A stretch of DNA of 64,000 nt from Pseudomonas subflava (GCF_023823685.1 NZ_JAMXBF010000005.1:248001-312000); one strand, 5' to 3'; positions 17,959 to 26,116 are shown, counted from the first letter of the stretch. Numbers and translations are program-made. Notes: generated by a model from the letters alone, not told the origin.

Positions 17959-18012
17959 GGGACGAAACCGCGACGGTGGATGCCTGGAGTCTAGCAACGG
18001 CGGGCCAGCGGC

Positions 18013-18648
18013 TCAGTCGCGACCCTGGCCCAGGCCGCGCCAGTGCTTGGCGCCGATGAAGATGAAGCGCAGTTGCTGGGTCATCTTCGCCTCGGGGGTG
18101 AGGTGCGCCGGCAACGCCTCGGCGGGCGGGTCGATCAGCTCGGGCAGGGTGGCGAACACGGTCTTCACCACCAGGTCGGAAACCACGTCCAGCGCCGCAT
18201 CGTCCAGGTGCGGGGTGCGGTTCATCAGCTTGAGGTCGGCGGCCAGGTCGTCGGTGATCTGCTGGCGCAGCCGGCCGATGGCCTGGCGCACCGGCTGCGA
18301 GCCGCCGTACTGCTCGCGGGCGAGGAAGAGGAACTGGCTGCGGTTGTCGCTCACCGCGTCGAGGAAGATGCGCGTGCTGGCCTCGATGATGCTGCCCATC
18401 TCGAACTGGCTGCGGCGCACCTCGCGCAGGGTGCTGCGGAAGGTGGCGTCGACCTCGGCGACCAGCGCCAGGCCCAGCTCGTCCATGTCCTGGAAGTGCC
18501 GGTAGAAGCCGGTCGGCACGATGCCGGCGGTGCGGCTGACCTCGCGCAGGCTCAGGCTGCCGAAGCCGCGGCCGCTGTCCATCAGGCTACGCGCGGCATC
18601 CATCAGGGCGTGGCGGGTCTGCTGTTTCTGTTCGGCGCGTGGGGACAT
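18013..18648 (-). CDS. desT: TetR-family repressor of the desaturase genes, DesT-like
   Basis: 211 residues. The N-terminal helix-turn-helix spans about residues 8-55 (QQTRHALMDAARSLM, then LSLREVSRTAGIVPTGFYRHF), followed by a TetR ligand-binding domain. It is divergent from a ferredoxin-type reductase and an acyl-CoA desaturase, exactly as desT is arranged with desCB in P. aeruginosa. There DesT senses saturated versus unsaturated acyl-CoA and represses desCB. The shared 139-base spacer has two GTGAAC-type palindromes (18718-18733 and 18759-18774) that fit as its operators. The assignment rests on synteny and the operators as much as on the sequence. Confidence 0.85.
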   Translation of the reverse strand: MSPRAEQKQQTRHALMDAARSLMDSGRGFGSLSLREVSRTAGIVPTGFYRHFQDMDELGLALVAEVDATFRSTLREVRRSQFEMGSIIEASTRIFLDAVSDNRSQFLFLAREQYGGSQPVRQAIGRLRQQITDDLAADLKLMNRTPHLDDAALDVVSDLVVKTVFATLPELIDPPAEALPAHLTPEAKMTQQLRFIFIGAKHWRGLGQGRD

Positions 18649-18717
18649 GAGCGGTCGGCGATGGCGGGGGTGCGGCGCACTCTAGCAAATGCGTTTTGTC
18701 GGCGTCGACTGAAATCA

Positions 18718-18774
18718 GTGAACGACTGTTGACTGAATGCGAGGTGCTCTGGCATTTTGTGAACACTTGTTCAC
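18718..18774. promoter_or_regulatory. Paired DesT-type operators
   Basis: GTGAAC-ACTT-GTTCAC (18759-18774) is a perfect inverted repeat 13 bases upstream of the desC ATG. An imperfect copy, GTGAAC-GACT-GTTGAC, lies at 18718-18733. The centres are 41 bases apart, about four helical turns, so two dimers could sit on the same DNA face. Both sites lie in the divergent desT/desC spacer. Confidence 0.75.
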
Positions 18775-18787
18775 TGGATTTGCTCGC

Positions 18788-19876
18788 ATGCCGCTGTTGC
18801 CCCTGTTTCTTGTCCGTTGGCTGGCGCCTCTGCTCTGGCCGCTGCGCGCCCTGGCCGCACGCGGCTGGCTGCGCGAGGCGGAAATCGACGCCGTGCTCGG
18901 TTGCCTGCATCCCGCCTGGCGCCTGAACCGGGTGATGGCCCGGGTACTGGGGCGCGAGTGGGTCAGCGACGATTTGCTCGCCCTGCGCCTGCGTTGCAAC
19001 GGCAATGCCCACGGCTGGCGTGCCGGCCAGCACGTGCAGCTGTATCTGCAGCTGGACGGCGTGCGCCACGGGCGCAGCTACAGCCTGACCCGGGTCGCGT
19101 CCGGTGGCACCGTCGAGCTGGGTATCCGCCGTCAGCCGGGCGGGCGTCTGTCCAATCGCATCCTCGATCACCTGGCGGTGGGAGCGTGGGTCGAGCTGGG
19201 CCAGGCCGAGGGCGAACTGCACTGGCCGGCGCGCGCCGAGGGCGTCGGCCTGCTGGCCGCCGGCAGCGGCATCACCGCGCTGCTCGGCCTGCTGCGCGAG
19301 GCGCTGGCCCGCGGCTACGCGGCGCCGGTGACGCTGCTGCACTACGTGCGCGAGGCGGGGCAGCGCGCCTATGGCGAGGAGTTGCAGCAGCTCATGCTGC
19401 GTCACCCGAACCTGCAGGTGCGCTGGCTGCTGACCGGCGAGGGCGCACCTGTGGATGCCCATGGCGGGCGCTTCCATCCCGGCCACCTGCTCGGCATGAG
19501 CGGCTTCGCGCTGCTGGCCTGCGGTCCGGCCGGCTTCGTCGAGGCGGTAAGGGGCTGCTGGGGCGGCGCGTTGCAGGGTGAGGCGTTCAGTCCACCGCGG
19601 CGGGTGAGCGAACCCGGCCAGGCGGTGCGCCTCGGCTTCGCCCGCAGCCGCCTGGAGGCCTGGGGCGACAGCGCGCGCAGCCTGTTGGAACAGGCCGAGG
19701 CGCATGGCCTGCGCCCGGCCCACGGCTGTCGGCAGGGCATTTGCGCCAGCTGCACCTGCCTGCTGCTCGGCGGCGCGGTGCGCGACCTGCGCAACGGCGA
19801 AACCTTCGCCGAACCCGGCCAGCCGATCCGCCTGTGCATCAGCGCGCCGCTCGGCGACGTCCACATCGATCTCTGA
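18788..19876 (+). CDS. desC: Ferredoxin-type oxidoreductase supplying electrons to the desaturase (DesC)
   Basis: 362 residues with a flavodoxin-reductase-like FAD/NAD(P) module and a C-terminal 2Fe-2S ferredoxin domain. The FAD-binding RSYSLT motif is near residue 96-101, the nucleotide-binding segment GVGLLAAGSGITALLGLL follows, then LLACGPAGFV. The cluster ligands are in CRQGICASC with the fourth Cys in RLCIS close to the end. I chose ATG 18788 over an upstream start because the longer frame would run through the operator. It precedes desB by ten bases; DesC passes electrons from NAD(P)H to the di-iron desaturase. Confidence 0.88.
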   Translation: MPLLPLFLVRWLAPLLWPLRALAARGWLREAEIDAVLGCLHPAWRLNRVMARVLGREWVSDDLLALRLRCNGNAHGWRAGQHVQLYLQLDGVRHGRSYSLTRVASGGTVELGIRRQPGGRLSNRILDHLAVGAWVELGQAEGELHWPARAEGVGLLAAGSGITALLGLLREALARGYAAPVTLLHYVREAGQRAYGEELQQLMLRHPNLQVRWLLTGEGAPVDAHGGRFHPGHLLGMSGFALLACGPAGFVEAVRGCWGGALQGEAFSPPRRVSEPGQAVRLGFARSRLEAWGDSARSLLEQAEAHGLRPAHGCRQGICASCTCLLLGGAVRDLRNGETFAEPGQPIRLCISAPLGDVHIDL

Positions 19877-19886
19877 GGAAACCGTC

Positions 19887-20966
19887 ATGCGCCTGGACCG
19901 TGAACTGAATGCCGTCGAGCTGCAGGCCTTCGCCGACGAGCTGGATGCACTACGCCGGCAGACCGTCGCCGACCTGGGCGCGGCCGACGCCCGCTACATC
20001 CGCCGCGTGCGCGGCGTCGTGCGCCTGTGCTGCTGGAGCGGCCGCGCGCTGCTGATGCTCGGCTGGTTCCCGCCCACCTGGCTCCTCGGCAGCCTGCTGC
20101 TGGGGCTCGGCAAGATCCTCGAGAACATGGAGCTGGGCCACAACGTGATGCACGGCCAGTACGACTGGATGAACGATCCCGAGCTGTCTGGGCGCCGCTA
20201 CGAATGGGACATCGCCGGCCCCGCCGACTTCTGGCGGCACACCCACAACCACATGCACCACACCTGGACCAACGTGATCGGCATGGACGACGACGTCGGC
20301 TACGGCCTGGTGCGGCTGTTCCCCGAGCAACGCTGGAAGCCCTTCTACCGCTGGCAGCCGCTGTGGGTGACGCTACAGGCGCTGCTGTTCCAGTACGCGG
20401 TGGCCATCCAGCACCTGCGTCTGGACAAGTGGTACAAGGGCAAGATCAGCGGGGCGGAGGTGCGCCCGCTGGCGCGCCAGTTCGGCCTCAAGCTGCTGCG
20501 CCAGTGGCTCAAGGACTATGCGCTGTTCCCGCTGTTGGCGCTGCTGCTCGGGGCCAACGCCCTGGCGGTGCTGGCCGGCAACGCGCTGGCCAACCTGCTG
20601 CGCAACCTGTGGACCTTCCTGGTGATCTTCTGCGGTCACTTCACCGAGCGCGCGGCGGTGTTCGCCAAGGAGTCGGTGGCGGGCGAGAGCCGCGGGCACT
20701 GGTACCTGCGCCAGCTGCGCGGCTCCAGCAACCTGGAGGGCGGCCGGCTGTTCCACATCCTCACCGGCAACCTCAGCCATCAGATCGAGCACCACCTGTT
20801 CCCCGACCTGCCGGCCCGCCGCTACGCCGAGCTGGCGCCGAGGGTGCGCGAGATCGCCGCGCGCTATGGCCAGGTCTACAACAGCGGTCGCCTGTCGAGC
20901 CAGTTCGCCGGCGTGGTTCGGCGCATCTGGATCTACCGCCTGCCGCCGGTAGCCGCCGCGCAATAA
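19887..20966 (+). CDS. desB: Acyl-CoA delta-9 desaturase DesB-like
   Basis: Membrane di-iron fatty acyl desaturase of 359 residues. The three histidine boxes are complete: HNVMH at 85-89, HTHNHMHH at about 118-125 and HQIEHH at 298-303. Hydrophobic segments lie between about 50 and 78 and from 172 to 215. The ATG follows GAGGAAACCGTC. It introduces a double bond into saturated acyl chains, using electrons from the DesC protein encoded directly upstream, and the pair is controlled by the divergent DesT. A hairpin terminator begins two bases after the stop codon. Confidence 0.9.
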   Translation: MRLDRELNAVELQAFADELDALRRQTVADLGAADARYIRRVRGVVRLCCWSGRALLMLGWFPPTWLLGSLLLGLGKILENMELGHNVMHGQYDWMNDPELSGRRYEWDIAGPADFWRHTHNHMHHTWTNVIGMDDDVGYGLVRLFPEQRWKPFYRWQPLWVTLQALLFQYAVAIQHLRLDKWYKGKISGAEVRPLARQFGLKLLRQWLKDYALFPLLALLLGANALAVLAGNALANLLRNLWTFLVIFCGHFTERAAVFAKESVAGESRGHWYLRQLRGSSNLEGGRLFHILTGNLSHQIEHHLFPDLPARRYAELAPRVREIAARYGQVYNSGRLSSQFAGVVRRIWIYRLPPVAAAQ

Positions 20967-20967
20967 A

Positions 20968-20989
20968 AAGCCCGGCGTGCGCCGGGCTT
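20968..20989 (+). terminator. Terminator between desB and the convergent repeat-protein gene
   Basis: AAGCCCGGC (20968-20976) pairs perfectly with GCCGGGCTT (20981-20989) over a GTGC loop, with A-residues on the 5' side. The A/T ends allow action in both directions, which fits the convergent genes. Confidence 0.75.
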
Positions 20990-21010
20990 GGGATGTTGCG
21001 GGCCTGGGGC

Positions 21011-21559
21011 TCAGGCGACGTTGCGGTTCTCTAGCAGACGATCCGCGCCACCCTCGGCGACATTGCGGCTGTCGTTGAGGCGGTCGGCGCCACCCGCGGC
21101 GACATTGCGGCTGTCGTTGAGGCGGTCGGCGCCACCCGCGGCGACATTGCGGCTGTCGTTGAGGCGGTCGGCGCCACCCGCGGCGACATTGCGGCTGTCG
21201 TTGAGGCGGTCGGCGCCACCCGCGGCGACATTGCGGCTGTCGTTGAGGCGGTCGGCGCCACCCGCGGCGACATTGCGGCTGTCGTTGAGGCGGTCGGCGC
21301 CACCCGCGGCGACATTGCGGCTGTCGTTGAGGCGGTCGGCGCCACCCTCGGCGACATTGCGGCTGTCGTTGAGGCGGTCGGCGCCACCTTCGGCGACGTT
21401 GCGGCTTTCGATCAGGCGATCGGCGCCACCCTCGGCGACGGTGGACGGGGCCTGCATCTGCAGGATCTCGGTCAGCGGCGGTTGTTCGTCACCCGGCAGG
21501 GCGAATACGGCGCCGCTCAGGGTGGATAGGAGCAGGGTGGCGATCAGTTGCTTTTTCAT
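21011..21559 (-). CDS. Secreted protein built of ten 14-residue repeats
   Basis: 182 residues. A signal peptide MKKQLIATLLLSTLSGAVFA is followed by a 20-residue linker and then ten consecutive copies of VA(E/A)GGADRLNDSRN (residues 41-180). The first copy reads IESRN and the last LLENRN; six central copies are identical. There are no cysteines and the composition (Gly, Ala, Asp, Arg, Asn) suggests a disordered or repetitive solenoid-like chain. ATG 21559 follows GAGGAGG. Short Pseudomonas proteins with similar GGADR-type repeats exist and, as I remember, some carry the uninformative name 'phage infection protein'; I know no tested function. Confidence 0.78.
   Translation of the reverse strand: MKKQLIATLLLSTLSGAVFALPGDEQPPLTEILQMQAPSTVAEGGADRLIESRNVAEGGADRLNDSRNVAEGGADRLNDSRNVAAGGADRLNDSRNVAAGGADRLNDSRNVAAGGADRLNDSRNVAAGGADRLNDSRNVAAGGADRLNDSRNVAAGGADRLNDSRNVAEGGADRLLENRNVA
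21020..21439. repeat. Ten tandem 42-bp repeats inside the secreted protein gene
   Basis: The period is exactly 42 bases (14 codons). Six central units appear identical at the nucleotide level, whereas units at both ends differ by a few bases, including a CTCGGCGAC versus CGCGGCGAC difference. This pattern fits recent expansion by slippage or unequal recombination. Confidence 0.9.
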
Positions 21560-21693
21560 CTCGGGCCTCCTCGAAGGGGCTGGAAAGTGGCTACGGAGCA
21601 AATGGTACTCACGCGCCGTCGAGACAAAAGTTGATCGTCCTGATGTTGGCCATCGACGCCAGTAATGGCTGGCGCGAGCCGCTCTGGAATGCG

Positions 21694-22482
21694 CTATTCG
21701 GCGATGAACAGGCAGGTCAGGTAGCGGTTGCTGAAGCCGTAGCGAAGCATCGCCGCCAGGCGGGAAAACAGGTAGGTGGGGTGGCGACGGTAGTAGTCGA
21801 GCACCGCGTTGCCGACGCCCTCGGAGCGATGCCGCTTGGCGTGGTCGGGGCGCCGCGAGAACAGGCCGCGGAATTGCCAGTGCTGAATCTGCTCCAGCTC
21901 CTGCGTGCTCGGTCGCAGGCGGTGCCGGCGGAACAGGGCGAGAAAGGAGCGGCGGCTGAAGTCGTGCAGATGGTGCGGATTGCCGTCCAGGGTCGGGGTG
22001 ATCGGCACCGAGGCGATCACCCGGCCGCCGGCGGCCAGCAACCGCGCGTAGCTGGCCACCAGGCGCGGCGGATGCGGCAGGTGCTCGATGGTTTCCAGGC
22101 TGACGATGTTGTCGAAGCGCTGCTCGGCCGCGAAGCCCTCAGCGTCGGCGCAAACGTAGCTCAGGTTGGGCAGGCGGTAGTGGCGCTGGGCGTAGGCGAT
22201 GGCCTCGGGGTCGATGTCCACGCCGATCACCTGCTTGTCTGGATGCCGCTCGGCCAGCAGGGCGGTGCCGTAGCCGCAGCCGCAGGCCATGTCCAGCACC
22301 CGGGCGCCGCTCAGGTGCAGGGCGGCGAACTCGTAGCGCTCCAGATGGATGCGCAGGGTCGCCTGGTCGCTGGGGCTGGCGGGGTCGAGGTCTGGCGGAT
22401 AGATCCGTTCGATGCTGTGCAGGGTCAGGTCCGCCATGTTCTTCAGCTGCGCCGTGGGCGCCTCTGCCTCCATTGAGTCCAT
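21694..22482 (-). CDS. SAM-dependent class I methyltransferase
   Basis: 262 residues. The SAM-binding motif I is VLDMACGCGYGTALL, motif II VIGVDIDPEAIAYA and a post-motif segment NIVSLETIEHLPHP; the C-terminal part contains HHLHDFSRRSFLALF. This is a UbiG-like small-molecule or lipid/sugar methyltransferase fold. The start is uncertain: ATG 22482 has GGTGG upstream and overlaps the preceding gene by 40 bases, while ATG 22473 and 22437 are alternatives. It is co-transcribed with the YbhN-type membrane protein. The substrate cannot be read from the sequence; a lipid or cell-envelope target would fit the neighbour. Confidence 0.78.
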   Translation of the reverse strand: MDSMEAEAPTAQLKNMADLTLHSIERIYPPDLDPASPSDQATLRIHLERYEFAALHLSGARVLDMACGCGYGTALLAERHPDKQVIGVDIDPEAIAYAQRHYRLPNLSYVCADAEGFAAEQRFDNIVSLETIEHLPHPPRLVASYARLLAAGGRVIASVPITPTLDGNPHHLHDFSRRSFLALFRRHRLRPSTQELEQIQHWQFRGLFSRRPDHAKRHRSEGVGNAVLDYYRRHPTYLFSRLAAMLRYGFSNRYLTCLFIAE

Positions 22483-23384
22483 TCGAAGCCCACCACCACC
22501 AGCAGCGAGAGCGCGAACGGCAGCAGCAGGTAAAAGGCGCGGAACACGATCAGCGCCGCCAGTACATCGGCCTTCGGCAGTTCCGGCATGGCGGCGAGGA
22601 AGGTCACCTCGAGCACGCCGAGGCCGCCGGGCGCGTGGGACAGCAGGGCCAGGGAGAAGGATGCGAGGAACACGCCGAGCACCACCAGATAACCCGGATT
22701 GCCTTCGGCCGGCAGGGCGAAATAGATGATCGCCGCGGCGCAGGCCAGCTCCAGCGGCCCGGCCAGCAACTGGCGGCCGACGATACCCAGGCGCGGGTAT
22801 TCGACGTGCAGCTTGCCCCACTTCCACGGCTTGAACTGGCGCCAGGAGCCGAGCACGTAGAGGCCCACCAGCCCGAGCAGCAGCGCGCCGATGCACATGG
22901 ACAGCCAGGGCCCGACATCGGCCACGCGCTTGATCAGGTCGGGCTGGCAGAGCAGCACGGCACCGCCGGAAAGCAGCACGCCGAGGGCGAAGGTGAAGGA
23001 GCAGAACACGATCAGCACGCCGATCTCGGCGGGGATCAGGCCCTTGCTGGTGTAGGCGCGATAACGCACCACCGCGCCGGAGAACACCGAGGCGCCGATA
23101 TTGTGGGCCAGGGCGTAGGTGGTGAAGGAACAGAGGGTGATGAACCACCAGGAGATCTTCTTGCCCAGGTGCGCGATGGCGATGCGGTCGTACCAGGCGA
23201 GGGCGCAGTACGCGCCGAGGGTGGCCCCAGCGGCCAGCAGCCAGCGATGCAGGGAAATAGCATCGAGGCTCTCTTGCAGCTCGTCCAGGGAGATGGTGCG
23301 GATCTCCTTAAACAGCAGGTAGCAGGAAAATACGACTGCGGCCAAACCGATGAGGGTCCAGATCCAGTCGCTTCTTTTCATCAT
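22443..23384 (-). CDS. YbhN/UPF0104-type membrane protein (LPG_synthase_TM fold)
   Basis: 313 residues with about eight transmembrane helices. The family segment HNIGASVFSGAVVRYRAYTSKGL and the later LLSHAPGGLGVLEVTFLAAMPELP are diagnostic of the lysylphosphatidylglycerol synthase transmembrane/flippase domain. The catalytic aminoacyl-transferase domain of MprF is absent, as in YbhN. The double ATG at 23384/23381 follows GGGAG. Members are thought to move or handle lipids at the inner membrane. The 3' end overlaps the methyltransferase start, so the two are coupled. Confidence 0.8.
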   Translation of the reverse strand: MMKRSDWIWTLIGLAAVVFSCYLLFKEIRTISLDELQESLDAISLHRWLLAAGATLGAYCALAWYDRIAIAHLGKKISWWFITLCSFTTYALAHNIGASVFSGAVVRYRAYTSKGLIPAEIGVLIVFCSFTFALGVLLSGGAVLLCQPDLIKRVADVGPWLSMCIGALLLGLVGLYVLGSWRQFKPWKWGKLHVEYPRLGIVGRQLLAGPLELACAAAIIYFALPAEGNPGYLVVLGVFLASFSLALLSHAPGGLGVLEVTFLAAMPELPKADVLAALIVFRAFYLLLPFALSLLVVVGFEWTQWRQRRPRRS

Positions 23385-23870
23385 CGACGATGGCTCCCGT
23401 CGTTTCGCTGGAGGCAATCCGTGGCAATGGGTGCAACCGCAGTATGGCAGGGCAGGCGGCGCAAATCGGCGTGCAGTATCCCGGAGGCGGCCCGCGGGCT
23501 CAAGCCGCGTGTATTCGACTGGCGTAACCGGCTGTTACAAGGCGCACCGGCAGACGGGCCGCGCCTTGCGACCGGCTTTGTCTGGTTCGAGTGTCAAAAA
23601 TATAAAACTGTGTCGATAATTTTCCGTTCGGAAAATCATTGTTTTCCATGCGATTAGGTTATTGATTGACATCAGGCGCATCCCGCTTGTGCAGGTATTT
23701 CGTCATTTTTGTTTGACATAATTTACGGTTTTGCCAGACTGCGCGGCCGTGCCGCTGGGCCGCCCGAACGGGCCCGGCGGACATAACAAAAAACCTGTGG
23801 CCCGCCGTTCCGGTCCCCTCGCTCTCTCGCGGGGCAGCATGCGGCGGCCAACGCCTTCGGAAACGGGAAC
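23385..23870. other. 486-base spacer upstream of the SSS transporter, AT-rich core
   Basis: No gene is visible. Between about 23590 and 23720 base composition drops to AT-rich, unlike the flanks, and the stretch contains an 18-base palindrome (23619-23636), a TTGACA at 23666 and TTGACATAATT near 23712. The region probably carries the divergent promoters for the membrane-protein operon and the transporter. AACAAAAA at about 23785-23792 resembles a Crc/Hfq motif but is 80 bases from the start codon. Confidence 0.5.
23619..23636. promoter_or_regulatory. ATTTTCCG-TT-CGGAAAAT palindrome
   Basis: Perfect 8-base arms with a 2-base centre in the AT-rich divergent spacer. A further TTTTCC follows at 23642. 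The symmetry and place suggest a repressor operator for the SSS transporter or the divergent operon. The binding protein is unknown. Confidence 0.45.
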
Positions 23871-25310
23871 ATGCTGATCTGGTTCGTTGCGCTCTACCTG
23901 CTGGTCACCGTGGGCATCGGCTTCTACGCCGCTACCCGGGTCAAGAACTCCAAGGATTTCGCTGCCGGTGGACGCAGCATGGGCTTCCCGATCGTCGCCG
24001 CCATGGTGTTCGCCACCTGGTTCGGCTCGGAGGCGGTACTGGGCATTCCCGCCACCTTCATCGAGGAAGGTTTCGCCGGCATCATCGAGGACCCGTTCGG
24101 CTCCTTCGGTTGCCTGATGCTGGTCGGCCTGATCATCGCCCGCCCGCTTTACCGCATGAACCTGCTGACCATCGGCGACTACTTCAAGAAGCGCTACGGC
24201 AGCAACGTCGAGCTGATCCTCAGCCTGGTGATCATCGCCTCCTACCTGGGCTGGATCGCCGCCCAGCTGACCGCCCTCGGCGTGGTGTTCAAGGTGCTCT
24301 CCGACGGCTCCATCAGCACCACCCAGGGCATGCTGATCGGCACCGTGATCGTGCTGCTCTACACCCTGTTCGGCGGCATGTGGTCGGTGGCGCTGACCGA
24401 TTTCTTCCAGATGCTGATCATCGTCGTCGGCCTGGTCTACCTGACCTGGCTGATCGGTGACATGGCTGGCGGTGCCGACGTGGTGATCGCCCACGCGGCC
24501 AACGAGGGCAAGTTCACCTTCATCCACGGCTTCGAGCCCAGGGACATCGTCGCCTTCATCGGCGCCGCGGTGACCATGATGCTCGGCTCCATCCCGCAGC
24601 AGGACGTGTACGCCCGCGTCATGTCGGCCAAGACCGAGAACATCGCCGCCCGCGCCTCCATGGCGGGAGCGGCGTTCTACCTGTGCTTCTGCATGCTGCC
24701 GATCTTCCTCACCTACGCCGCCTCGATGATCGACCCGGCGATGGTCCAGCGCTGGCTGGCCGAGGATGCGCAGATGATCCTGCCGCACCTGATCCTGGAG
24801 AAGACTCCGCTGTTCGCCCAGATCATGTTCTTCGGCGCGCTGCTGTCGGCGATCATGTCCACCGCCTCCGGCACTCTGCTGGCGCCCTCGGTGACCTTTA
24901 CCGAGAACGTGCTCAAGCGCTTCGTGCCGGCCATGAGCGACAAGCAGTTCCTGCTGGCCATGCGCCTGACGATCCTGGTCTGCGCCGCCGCCACCCTGAC
25001 CTTCGCCCTGTATTCCGATGCGAGCATCTACGAGATGGTCGGCAACGCTTACAAGGTGACGCTGGTGGCCGCGGTGGTGCCGCTGTTCGCCGGTCTGTTC
25101 TGGAAGCGTGCCACCACCCAGGGCGCGCTGGTGGCCATCGCCGCGGGCCTGAGTTCCTGGATCTACCTGGAATACAGCCTGACCGACGACGCCTTCTGGC
25201 CGCCGCAGCTGGCCGGCCTGCTGTTCAGCCTGGGCGGCATGCTGCTCGGCTCGCTGTTGCCGCAATGGCATCGCGAACCGACCGGAACGCTGGTCGCCCA
25301 GCCCGAGTAA
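23871..25310 (+). CDS. Sodium:solute symporter (SSS) family transporter
   Basis: 479 residues with about 13 hydrophobic helices. Family features include YAATRVKNSKDFAAGGRSMGF at the N-terminus, the ATWFGSEAVLGIPA segment that helps form the sodium site, and GALLSAIMSTASGTLLAPSV, the SSS signature, near residues 322-341. The protein lacks the fused kinase domain of CbrA-like proteins. The substrate is not evident. It lies next to, but separated by a terminator from, hutD on the opposite strand, so a link to histidine use is only positional. Long leader of about 200 bases with AT-rich promoter-like sequence. Confidence 0.82.
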   Translation: MLIWFVALYLLVTVGIGFYAATRVKNSKDFAAGGRSMGFPIVAAMVFATWFGSEAVLGIPATFIEEGFAGIIEDPFGSFGCLMLVGLIIARPLYRMNLLTIGDYFKKRYGSNVELILSLVIIASYLGWIAAQLTALGVVFKVLSDGSISTTQGMLIGTVIVLLYTLFGGMWSVALTDFFQMLIIVVGLVYLTWLIGDMAGGADVVIAHAANEGKFTFIHGFEPRDIVAFIGAAVTMMLGSIPQQDVYARVMSAKTENIAARASMAGAAFYLCFCMLPIFLTYAASMIDPAMVQRWLAEDAQMILPHLILEKTPLFAQIMFFGALLSAIMSTASGTLLAPSVTFTENVLKRFVPAMSDKQFLLAMRLTILVCAAATLTFALYSDASIYEMVGNAYKVTLVAAVVPLFAGLFWKRATTQGALVAIAAGLSSWIYLEYSLTDDAFWPPQLAGLLFSLGGMLLGSLLPQWHREPTGTLVAQPE

Positions 25311-25326
25311 TCGGCCTTCGCTGACC

Positions 25327-25348
25327 AAACCCCGCTCCGGCGGGGTTT
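25327..25348. terminator. Bidirectional terminator between SSS gene and hutD
   Basis: AAACCCCGC (25327-25335), loop TCCG, GCGGGGTTT (25340-25348). The A-run and T-run flank the stem on both sides and the two genes converge here, so it probably ends both transcripts. Confidence 0.85.
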
Positions 25349-25354
25349 CGCATT

Positions 25355-25927
25355 TCAGGGGCGGCGATACAGCTGGGCGATATGCAGGCAGGCGGCCTCG
25401 CCGGTCATGCACAGCGCACCGTGCTCGTCCTCCAGCAACAGCGCCTGGCCGGCCTGCAGCGAAGGGTGGCCGTCGATCAGCAGCCGGCCGCCGTTGCACA
25501 GAAGCAGCAGGACATCGGCATCGTTGTGCAGCAGCCGTTCTCCGCCCACATGCTCATGCCACAGGCGATGCCGCCACGCGCCGCGCCGGCTCATCACGTT
25601 GAGGTCCTCGACCGGCCCGCCCGGCAGCTCGGCGCCGGCGGCCGCCTCGCCGGCGAAGTCGACGGCGTCTGCGCAGGGGCGCAACTCATGGACGTCGTCA
25701 CCCAGCGCCAGGCGCAGGCCTTCGCCGCGCAGCAGCGCGAGGCTGCGATCCACGCCGGGAAAGGCGGAGAACGGACCGCCGCGTGTTACCTGGGCGCAGC
25801 TGATACGCCAATCGAAGCGATCCAAGTCGGCGCCCGGCGGGTGGATGGCCAGCTGGCGCGTGCTGCCGCCGCCGTTCTTCCACGGGCTCGCGGGCAGTCG
25901 GTCCAGCTGGATGAGTCGTGCGGGCAT
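25355..25927 (-). CDS. hutD: HutD family protein
   Basis: Cupin-like protein of 190 residues. It begins MPARLIQLDRLPASPWKNGGGSTRQLAIHPPG, the characteristic HutD block, followed by FDWRISCAQVTRGGPFSAFPGVDRSLALL. I chose ATG 25927; the longer open frame would cross the HutC operator and a TATA-like region. HutD is found in hut clusters and has been proposed to limit or fine-tune hut expression (work in P. fluorescens), but its exact activity is not settled. It is transcribed divergently from hutI; an operator palindrome lies 22 bases upstream of its start codon. Confidence 0.9.
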   Translation of the reverse strand: MPARLIQLDRLPASPWKNGGGSTRQLAIHPPGADLDRFDWRISCAQVTRGGPFSAFPGVDRSLALLRGEGLRLALGDDVHELRPCADAVDFAGEAAAGAELPGGPVEDLNVMSRRGAWRHRLWHEHVGGERLLHNDADVLLLLCNGGRLLIDGHPSLQAGQALLLEDEHGALCMTGEAACLHIAQLYRRP

Positions 25928-25948
25928 GCCGTTCGCCTTTCTGATTAA

Positions 25949-25958
25949 TGTATATACA
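25949..25958. promoter_or_regulatory. HutC-type operator, hutD side
   Basis: TGTATATACA palindrome 21 bases upstream of the hutD start, with AA/TT-rich flanks. The same core lies at 26085-26094 in front of hutI, at a similar distance. HutC (encoded at 33.5 kb) represses hut genes by binding TGTA-N2-TACA type sites and is released by urocanate; the match is by family knowledge. Confidence 0.7.
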
Positions 25959-26082
25959 AATAAAGCTTTTTCCGCTGACGCCCTGTGTTGCGTGGTCTCC
26001 AGCACATTCTCTCGTTCCGCCAAGCGTTCCTTTGAGCGGGGCGGCAGCCGGCCAGGGTTGACCTGAGAGCGCTTCGGCTTTA

Positions 26083-26096
26083 AATGTATATACATT
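26083..26096. promoter_or_regulatory. HutC-type operator, hutI side
   Basis: AATGTATATACATT is a perfect 14-base palindrome ending 20 bases before the hutI ATG. Bound repressor would cover the initiation region or the promoter downstream boundary. Confidence 0.75.
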
Positions 26097-26116
26097 GATG
26101 CGAGAGGACAAACCCG

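Noticed and set aside
21020..21439. CRISPR-like or other direct repeat array
   Set aside because: The 42-bp units are directly adjacent with no unique spacers, keep a reading frame and lie inside a gene with signal peptide and ribosome site.
23666..23720. Sigma70 promoter with TTGACA at 23666
   Set aside because: The nearest TATA-like sequence is 24 bases away, too far for a standard spacer; the AT-rich region likely has a promoter but I cannot place it.
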